This document shows positions 55,427 to 64,000 of a DNA stretch of 64,000 nucleotides, in pieces (within the stretch, counting starts at the first letter, position 1; the number at the start of each line of letters is the position of its first letter). This DNA is from Lachancea kluyveri NRRL Y-12651 (taxonomy: Eukaryota > Ascomycota > Saccharomycetes > Saccharomycetales > Saccharomycetaceae): assembly GCA_000149225.2 (NCBI GenBank), contig CM000694.1, positions 1,675,623-1,739,622 on the forward strand, written 5' to 3'. Both the position numbers and the translations under genes were made by a program. The notes below the pieces were generated by a model. It had not been told where the DNA came from and ran no database searches. It worked only from the letters and a program-made list of their open reading frames with translations.

Positions 55427-58400
55427 CTATTGGGAAGGAGAAATTTTGCCATCATCACCCTGTTGGGTTTGCTCACTACTTTCCTGCACATCAGTATGAT
55501 CTGAATATGGCTTGTGTGATGAATTTCCTGAAGCTTCTTCATCTTCAACTTCAAAATTACCCTCATTTTCAATAAAGCTGGCCAAATCATTGGCATCCTC
55601 ATCGTGTCCTGCCAATAAATCGTCTGCTTCATCTAAGAACTGATCATGCATCAAGGAAGAGTAACTTGGACCTCCTCTATTATTAAAAACTTTTTCTTTT
55701 ATTCTTTTTAAAGTGTCACTGGACTTGCGTTTAAATAACTGCAGAGCTGCAAAAACCCCGGAAACGAAAATGACACCGCTCTTGACAATAGAGTTCACAA
55801 CACGGTCTGTTTGGTTTTCTTCAATTAAATCCTCGTCATCCAGTCTAATTTCACCAAATCTTGCGAAACCCCCGTTTCTTCTGATACCACGATCATATAC
55901 AAACCATGCAGCAAATATGAAAACAATTAATGGGATAAATAGTACAAAGAAAAAAGAAGCGTTCCCAACCTTGTACTTTTTATCAAATTCTTTTTGCTTG
56001 TTTGGACAAGCACGAGGGATAGTGGCTTTATCCAGCTGTTTACCACCATCACATGTGGATAGCGGAATCTTTCTGTACCCTGTAGGTTCATAGTATTCAA
56101 CAAGATCTGTATTTTTCTTGCAAATATCGGCTGGATCGGCTGGCGTGAGTCCTTCTACCAACTTGCAGGTACCGTCATTAGCTTTGTAAAAGTTATAATC
56201 ACATTCAAAGTCGTTCCTAGTGCAAGTGCAGTTCTTTAAAATCTTGTATCTCATGCGCAATGGATTAGTACCGATGAAACATTTATCGTTAGTCTTTTGC
56301 AAATACTCTGCTTGATGGCCGAATAAACATTCGGAATCAGGATGCTTTAGTGGAACGTATTCAAAATCACTTTCCTTTTTGTTGTCGCTATTAAAGACAC
56401 ACTGTCTCTCAAAACATCTACCGAAATCAATTGCAAATGTTTTTGTATGTTCACCCTTAATGCTAATGGAAGTACTTATGATTAAGAATCTCATGGCAGA
56501 ATCTTGTGGAACAGTCACAATGTCATCCACATGAACCTTTTGTTCTGTAAACTTATACTCTTTCCAAGTTTTACCAGAATCGGACGAATAGGTGATAGTG
56601 TCGGTCAGTTCACGATCCTGAACTAAAACAATAACACTACCTCTGTCACCATACTCCCACTGGTGTGCACCTTTTTTAATTTCTCTCCATGTAATCCCAC
56701 CATCGGTTGTCATAAAGGTGGAGCATTGTTCCGGTGGTAACAAGTGTTCGCCGACGCTCCCCACGGCAATCAACACACCTAATGCAGATCCAGAAGAATA
56801 AGTGTCTCTGATATCTCTTCTTTCTGTATATCCGTGTAAATTCAAGGAACATTTTTCTAGAGATCTGCTAGAACATTTGTAGTTATTCCCCTCTGAATCC
56901 TTATTCGGTGGTGTGATATACCTCCAGTCGGCACCATCATTGAATGTAATTTTGGATTTCAACTGTTTCTTCTTTTCTTTGCCATTATTGATGACATCCT
57001 TGGCATTATTGACAACGTTGATGATAATAATTCCTTCCAGCCCATCGATTTTTTCGAAGTCGGCAAACCCGAAAGTATTTCTATTAACAGCCTTTTCTAA
57101 AACAACAAACGAGGTACCGTTGGAATTCGACTTCATGAGTGCACCAAATTCTTCACCGGTATCGATGTTGGTGGTAACATGAAAGAAAAGGGCGCCCGTT
57201 TGAGATCCCAATACAGTGTAAGCTTGCTGTTTGTTGATAGTAAAATCTGCGGGAAATTCTGCCTCAGCAAACTCATGGCCATCAATAGAGATGTAAGCTC
57301 TTAGTTCGTCATTTCCATGTGGAACAGCAACCACAGTGTATTCCCCAGTGGACATATAGCCAATTATCTCATTGTACACTTCGGTTCTGTCACTTTTGAA
57401 GAAATCGGTAGAGGAAACTAATGATCTCTTTAGACTGTTTTTTTCCTTGATTTCGCACATGATCATATTGGAATCATAAGGGTCTTTATAAGTGGAGCCC
57501 ACAAACTCACAGTTTATCGCACCATCAGCCAATTCAGAGAAAGATTGGCCACCATCGAATGTTATGTATGCGACAGCATGGCACTGTGGGTTGAAGAAAG
57601 AATCACAATTCTTACCACCATAGTAAATAAATGTATTTGGATCCTTGGCATGAAAGGAGAGCGGGAAGCCCAATTGTCTAGCCTGTGGTAGTGTGACAGA
57701 AGTAAAAGTAGTAGCCCTGTCGTCAGTAATGTAAAGTTTACCGCTAGTGCTAAACAGATAAGCGGAGGAGTTGAAGTACGGGTTGAACAAAACTTCGATA
57801 ATTTCATCACCTTGTGCGTCAAACTTCTGGATGGCTTGACCACCATCGTGAGAAATGTATACTTCGTTCTTTGAAGTCCTCACTATAAAGGATTCATCTG
57901 CAATAGTATCAAAATATTGATATGTTTTGAATTTGGAATCAAAAGTGTTTTCGGTGATACCAAGCTCATCACTATTAGAGCCTGCATCATTACAAGGAAT
58001 TTCAACAGGCTCTATTTCTAAGGGCTTATCACACTTGTTTCCTAACATTAGCTTCATCGGTGGTAATTTTACGTTGTTCTTAGATCCTTTACAAGCGTCT
58101 GACTGAGTTAGATAAGAATAGTCTAAAACACATTTCCCATTTTCATCCCTAGAGAATTCAAAAGAACACTCGTAGTCATTTTCGGTACAATCACAAACCT
58201 CTTCAATCGCTTTAATATCTTCAAAAACCCTTCTAACTAAACACTGTGAGTCATACTTTCTTCTTTTATACTTGTACTTGGCACCGTTAACACACTTACC
58301 GTCGCCCTGGTACCAATCTTCAAAATCATCGTCCTTACAAGTTTTTTTGTCGAATGCATCACTAAAGTCTATGGTGTAGATAACTGAATTTTTTTCTTCT

Positions 58401-60082
58401 TGCCCTAAGTGTATGGGCATACCGGTAAGGATGAAAGTGGAACCAGACCCATCCACAGTAGTGACGAATAGTTGAAAAGGGTAGATTTCTCTTTTTAACT
58501 GATATTCTGACCAAGTATGCCCTTGGTCTAATGAATAGAATATCTCACTTGCCGAGTCTCCGTCACTATTAGGATCGTATGGCACGGCAACGATGATGTT
58601 ACCCATGTCTCCAAAAGCATAAGTAACAGGGAAATCCAAAACTTTGGACCAGCTTAAGCCACCATTCCTTGAAACAAATGTGTGTAGTTTGTCCCATTCT
58701 AAACTACCATCATCCGAAACAGAGCCACATGTCATTAATATACCCGGGGTTGCTCCTGTTGAATAAGACTCATCAGCTAGAGAGGATGACATTCCGAAAG
58801 TTTGTAAAGAACAGCGTTTATAGTCATCAATATCACAGTTGTATTTATCTTTGTGATCTGGATCATCTATACGTAAATTAGACCAGGTTACACCATTGTC
58901 AAAAGAGATTGTGGAATGATAACGTGGGCCTTTATGACGATGGTAACTGGACGAGAAGGAGTCTACAATAACACCTTCTAATTGATCAATTTGGTAGACA
59001 TGGTGAAATCCTTCACCTTTACTTGAAGATAATTTTGTAAACTTAAAACCAGTTGAATCGGAAACTAAAATTTCAGAGGCACCTTTTTTCCCCATCATAT
59101 GCTTTTGCCATCTAACTATTGAAAGAAAGATTTTCCCATTAAAAACACCTAAAATGTCAAAGAAGCCAGAACGGATTCGGGTTGGCAATTGAGTTTCATG
59201 AAAGGTTATAGCATCTTTGGATACCCACAATGTTGTTGGAGAGTCTTCGTTGTATAGATCATCTTGGGTGAAAACCAAAACATAATTGTCCACTATTCCT
59301 AACTGGGCAATGTTGAGATTCTTGAACTGGTCCACCTGTCTGAATGTCTTACCAAAGTCTGTCGTAACATATAATTCCTTTGAGAGATGTTCTTCTTCAG
59401 TATCAGCGTCCTGAGTGATTTTATAAACCTCACATAAAATAGTCGATTCGGTACCAAGTTGAAAGTTTTTGGAGTTTCTAGTGAATCTGCAGCCTTCGAC
59501 ATTTGTTCTCTTTACATCAGAATCCTTTTCTGGCGTATAAAGTCTGGTGAAGCTCTTACCGCCATCGGAAGAAACAAGGGAAAGGGCTTCACAAGACATC
59601 GAAAAATCAGGAGATCCATCTTCGCTATCAGGATCATCTAGGCGACAAACAGAGATCTCTGTGATGATGTAGTCCTCCTTGCTGGCATGGGTAATAATAT
59701 ACGGCCAACTCCATCCGATTTGGTCTTCGCTGGATCGTTGTTCAATAGGAATACTCACTTTCTCCCAGTGTTCACCCTGATCTTTTGTGACGTAGTATGC
59801 CCCTTCAGTCATGGCAAACGCTCTTTTGGGGAAGAAAGAATCCATTTGGAAACTGGACACGTTAACCCCAGATTCCAAGCCTTGAGGTACAACCCAACTA
59901 TTACCATTATCCTTCGAATAGAGCAGTTCATTTTCCTCCACGCGCAACAAATGCGTAGTGTCGTCGAAGGCAGCTACCTGAATGTAATCATTTGCTAATG
60001 TCTCTGAAACTTTCGGCTCAAAATTAGCAGCGAGGGACAGTGCCACTGAGTAAAACAGTAGGCATAAATGTTTGAGTTTCAT
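55427..60082 (-). CDS. PEP1: Vacuolar sorting receptor Vps10/Pep1
   Basis: Vps10 is a type I receptor that sends carboxypeptidase Y and other hydrolases from the late Golgi to the vacuole and is recycled by retromer. The 1551-residue product (S. cerevisiae 1579) has a signal peptide (MKLKHLCLLFYSVALSLAAN). Two Vps10 ten-bladed domains follow, full of Asp-box (S-x-D-x-G-x-T-W) repeats, and each ends in a Cys-rich segment (for example CLVRRVFEDIKAIEEVC and CTCTRNDFECDYNFY). One membrane span is at about 1370-1393 (FFFVLFIPLIVFIFAAWF). The cytosolic tail has PSYSSLMHDQFLDEADDLLAG, whose YSSL resembles a Golgi-retrieval motif. It is divergent from FUS3. Confidence 0.97.
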   Translation of the reverse strand: MKLKHLCLLFYSVALSLAANFEPKVSETLANDYIQVAAFDDTTHLLRVEENELLYSKDNGNSWVVPQGLESGVNVSSFQMDSFFPKRAFAMTEGAYYVTKDQGEHWEKVSIPIEQRSSEDQIGWSWPYIITHASKEDYIITEISVCRLDDPDSEDGSPDFSMSCEALSLVSSDGGKSFTRLYTPEKDSDVKRTNVEGCRFTRNSKNFQLGTESTILCEVYKITQDADTEEEHLSKELYVTTDFGKTFRQVDQFKNLNIAQLGIVDNYVLVFTQDDLYNEDSPTTLWVSKDAITFHETQLPTRIRSGFFDILGVFNGKIFLSIVRWQKHMMGKKGASEILVSDSTGFKFTKLSSSKGEGFHHVYQIDQLEGVIVDSFSSSYHRHKGPRYHSTISFDNGVTWSNLRIDDPDHKDKYNCDIDDYKRCSLQTFGMSSSLADESYSTGATPGILMTCGSVSDDGSLEWDKLHTFVSRNGGLSWSKVLDFPVTYAFGDMGNIIVAVPYDPNSDGDSASEIFYSLDQGHTWSEYQLKREIYPFQLFVTTVDGSGSTFILTGMPIHLGQEEKNSVIYTIDFSDAFDKKTCKDDDFEDWYQGDGKCVNGAKYKYKRRKYDSQCLVRRVFEDIKAIEEVCDCTENDYECSFEFSRDENGKCVLDYSYLTQSDACKGSKNNVKLPPMKLMLGNKCDKPLEIEPVEIPCNDAGSNSDELGITENTFDSKFKTYQYFDTIADESFIVRTSKNEVYISHDGGQAIQKFDAQGDEIIEVLFNPYFNSSAYLFSTSGKLYITDDRATTFTSVTLPQARQLGFPLSFHAKDPNTFIYYGGKNCDSFFNPQCHAVAYITFDGGQSFSELADGAINCEFVGSTYKDPYDSNMIMCEIKEKNSLKRSLVSSTDFFKSDRTEVYNEIIGYMSTGEYTVVAVPHGNDELRAYISIDGHEFAEAEFPADFTINKQQAYTVLGSQTGALFFHVTTNIDTGEEFGALMKSNSNGTSFVVLEKAVNRNTFGFADFEKIDGLEGIIIINVVNNAKDVINNGKEKKKQLKSKITFNDGADWRYITPPNKDSEGNNYKCSSRSLEKCSLNLHGYTERRDIRDTYSSGSALGVLIAVGSVGEHLLPPEQCSTFMTTDGGITWREIKKGAHQWEYGDRGSVIVLVQDRELTDTITYSSDSGKTWKEYKFTEQKVHVDDIVTVPQDSAMRFLIISTSISIKGEHTKTFAIDFGRCFERQCVFNSDNKKESDFEYVPLKHPDSECLFGHQAEYLQKTNDKCFIGTNPLRMRYKILKNCTCTRNDFECDYNFYKANDGTCKLVEGLTPADPADICKKNTDLVEYYEPTGYRKIPLSTCDGGKQLDKATIPRACPNKQKEFDKKYKVGNASFFFVLFIPLIVFIFAAWFVYDRGIRRNGGFARFGEIRLDDEDLIEENQTDRVVNSIVKSGVIFVSGVFAALQLFKRKSSDTLKRIKEKVFNNRGGPSYSSLMHDQFLDEADDLLAGHDEDANDLASFIENEGNFEVEDEEASGNSSHKPYSDHTDVQESSEQTQQGDDGKISPSQ

Positions 60083-62052
<1,970 letters not shown>

Positions 62053-62793
62053 TCGGAGCACATGGATTTACTTTACCATAAAACCGGAATATATACACAC
62101 ATACTTGGATAATCCATATAACGTTGTTTAATAACTTTTCGTCCGTGGACGCTCCGTTGTATGGCGGCTGTTTCCTCGTCGGCCCCGACAAATCAACTCT
62201 TGGGCACCATTAACCGCCCAGGCCGCGAAACGTACAAATGCGCATGACTGTCTCCTCGTTTCTTTCCGGGCTCTTTCACGGTCATTCAGGGAGAAGAGGG
62301 AGAAGAGGGAGAGGCGGAGGGGGGCTAGCTACTCGTTCGCCGTGATTCATAGGGCGAGCGAGTGTGTTATTGTGTGGTGACTGGGTTCTTAGTACCTGGC
62401 AAAACTCCGTCGATCCAGGGCCGCCGTTATTGTCCAATCGTGGACGAGGGATTTTTTGATGACGATTGGCGATTCAACCCGGTCGAGAGTAAACTCTTCG
62501 GAAGAAAGTGTTCGAGACATGTAGCTCCCTCTGTTTGGTTCGAGACGTATATAAGGGGACAAGGGTTCTGACGTTCTTCGAAGAACGGCCGACATCGTTT
62601 GCAAGGTAAACGCGACAGGCGAAAAACCACCTGATTTTTCTCTGGCATCATCTAGGATTCAATTTAGAAGCACCCTAAAAGCTACAATTTCATCCACACC
62701 TTCTCAACACTAAGTAGAGAAAACGGAAGAAAAACTTTTCTCCATCTTACAAGACACGTCACCCATCTACGAAAAGAGTTTTACGAAAAAACA
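62053..62793. other. FUS3-ACH1 spacer
   Basis: Non-coding. A GA/GG-rich tract lies at about 62287-62325. An ATATAAGG TATA-like element lies at about 62548-62555. The GC-rich stretch near 62318 resembles a Mig1 site, which would suit an acetate-metabolism gene, but the match is loose. Confidence 0.35.
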
Positions 62794-64000
62794 ATGACAG
62801 TATCTCAATTGTTGAAACAGAGAGTGAGATACGCACCTTACTTGCAGAAAGTTAGAACGCCTGAGGAATTGATTCCATTGTTTAAAAATGGCCAATACAT
62901 TGGCTGGTCTGGTTTTACGGGTGTTGGTTCCCCAAAAGCGGTCCCACATGCCTTGGTCGACCATGTTGAACAGAACGACCTTCAGGGCAAGTTGCAGTTC
63001 AATCTGTTTGTTGGTGCCTCTGCTGGTCCTGAGGAAAACCGTTGGGCTGAGCACAATATGATCCTTAGAAGGGCGCCCCATCAAGTGGGTAAACCAATCG
63101 CTGCAGGTATCAACGAAGGTAGAATTCTTTTTTTCGACAAGCATTTATCGATGTTCCCACAAGACTTGACTTACGGTTTTTACACAAGGAATAGAACCGA
63201 TGGTAAAATTCTGGATTATACCATCATCGAAGCCACTGCCATCAAAGAAGATGGTTCTATCGTCCCAGGCCCATCTGTCGGTGGTTCTCCAGAATTCATC
63301 TCCTGTTCTGATAAAGTCATTATCGAGGTCAATACAGCAACGCCATCCTTTGAAGGCTTGCACGACATCGACATGCCTGTGAACCCTCCGTTTAGACAGC
63401 CTTATCCTTATACCACTGTTGATCAGAAGAATGGACTGGATTCCATTCCAGTGGATCCGGAAAGAGTTGTTGCCATTGTCGAGTCTACTGAAAGAGACAA
63501 GGTTCCACCAAATACTCCCTCCGATGAGTCGAGTAGAGCCATTGCTAGCCATCTGGTTGAATTTTTTGAAAACGAAGTAAAACATGGTAGGATGCCTGAA
63601 AACTTGCATCCTCTACAAAGTGGTATTGGTAACATCGCCAATGCCGTCATCGAGGGGTTGGCTGGCGCTTCATTTAAGCATTTGAACGTCTGGACCGAAG
63701 TCTTACAGGACTCCTTCTTGGATTTGTTCGAAAACGGCTCTTTAGACTATGCTACTGCTACGAGTATCAGACTGACAGAGGCAGGTTTTGAAAGATTCTT
63801 TGAAAACTGGGATAGCTTCTCCAAAAAGTTGTGTTTAAGATCCCAAGTCGTGTCTAACAATCCTGAAATCATCCGTCGTTTGGGTGTTATTGCCATGAAT
63901 ACGCCTGTTGAAGTTGACATATACGCCCATGCCAACAGTACCAACGTGATGGGTTCGCGTATGTTGAATGGGTTGGGTGGTTCTGCAGATTTCCTGAGAA
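62794..64000 (+). CDS. ACH1: Acetyl-CoA hydrolase/transferase Ach1 (cut by window end)
   Basis: Ach1 is a mitochondrial CoA transferase that moves CoA from succinyl-CoA to acetate and so detoxifies acetate. The frame runs open from the ATG at 62794 to the last base, giving 402 residues of about 526. The 5' portion matches S. cerevisiae Ach1: [80 protein letters not shown] and [18 protein letters not shown]. The catalytic Glu of the family lies in the second half, partly within this part. As in S. cerevisiae (YBL015W), it follows FUS3. The 3' end lies beyond the window, so no stop is visible. Confidence 0.95.
   Translation, partial: MTVSQLLKQRVRYAPYLQKVRTPEELIPLFKNGQYIGWSGFTGVGSPKAVPHALVDHVEQNDLQGKLQFNLFVGASAGPEENRWAEHNMILRRAPHQVGKPIAAGINEGRILFFDKHLSMFPQDLTYGFYTRNRTDGKILDYTIIEATAIKEDGSIVPGPSVGGSPEFISCSDKVIIEVNTATPSFEGLHDIDMPVNPPFRQPYPYTTVDQKNGLDSIPVDPERVVAIVESTERDKVPPNTPSDESSRAIASHLVEFFENEVKHGRMPENLHPLQSGIGNIANAVIEGLAGASFKHLNVWTEVLQDSFLDLFENGSLDYATATSIRLTEAGFERFFENWDSFSKKLCLRSQVVSNNPEIIRRLGVIAMNTPVEVDIYAHANSTNVMGSRMLNGLGGSADFLR

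Overview
This window is nuclear DNA of a budding yeast of the Saccharomycetaceae. Nearly every long reading frame aligns by memory with a named Saccharomyces cerevisiae protein, genes are compact and mostly intronless, the introns present use GTATGT/GTAAGT donors and (T)ACTAAC branch points, and the SRP RNA is of the SCR1 type. Gene names below are S. cerevisiae ortholog names. The gene order is not that of S. cerevisiae. Genes that lie there in two separate blocks (YDR061-YDR072 on chromosome IV and YER136-YER146 on chromosome V) are interleaved here in one block, and duplicated pairs (DOA4/UBP5, RTR1/RTR2) appear once. This is the expected arrangement of a lineage that did not undergo the whole-genome duplication (Torulaspora, Zygosaccharomyces, Lachancea or Kluyveromyces type). 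I lean weakly to Torulaspora/Zygosaccharomyces, but I cannot name the species.

Layout. 1-16.8 kb: IPT1, LSM5, FTR1, PAA1, FMP16, DOA4/UBP5, DOS2, OCA6, DDI1, MAG1, COX15. 17.6-32.2 kb: a possible 59-residue gene, EMP65, RTR1, RRG1, a 2.5 kb gene-poor stretch holding a solo Ty1-type delta LTR and a tRNA-Val(AAC), then RPS13 (one intron), AIM7, LCB2, a YDR061W-like ABC protein and an MNN1-type mannosyltransferase. 33.2-37.8 kb: GDI1, LSM2 (one intron), a YER137C-like zinc-knuckle gene, the SRP RNA gene SCR1 and RRN10. 38-64 kb: the S. cerevisiae chromosome II left-arm series NCL1, MCM2, PIM1, HAP3, RFT1, APN2, POP8 (a short intron reconstructed here), PEP1/VPS10, FUS3 and the first three quarters of ACH1. 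It is interrupted between MCM2 and PIM1 by a UBR7/Mlo2-type gene and a succinate-semialdehyde dehydrogenase with a mitochondrial-looking leader.

The genes are housekeeping functions and do not form one pathway. Themes are sphingolipid synthesis (LCB2 at entry, IPT1 at the last headgroup step), RNA metabolism (LSM2, LSM5, POP8, NCL1, RRN10, SCR1), ubiquitin and endosome function (DOA4, DDI1, PEP1), mitochondria (COX15, PIM1, RRG1, FMP16) and DNA repair (MAG1, APN2). Promoter motifs fit the neighbouring genes: Aft-type sites before FTR1, stress elements before FMP16, a Rap1-like site before RPS13, a Ste12 site before FUS3, and RRPE/PAC motifs near NCL1, LSM5 and the YER137C-like gene.

I found no unknown multigene system. 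The most worthwhile leads are the Ty1-like LTR in an apparently unduplicated genome, the UBR7-like/SSADH insertion, the PAC motif linking the YER137C-like gene to ribosome biogenesis, and a few small open frames.
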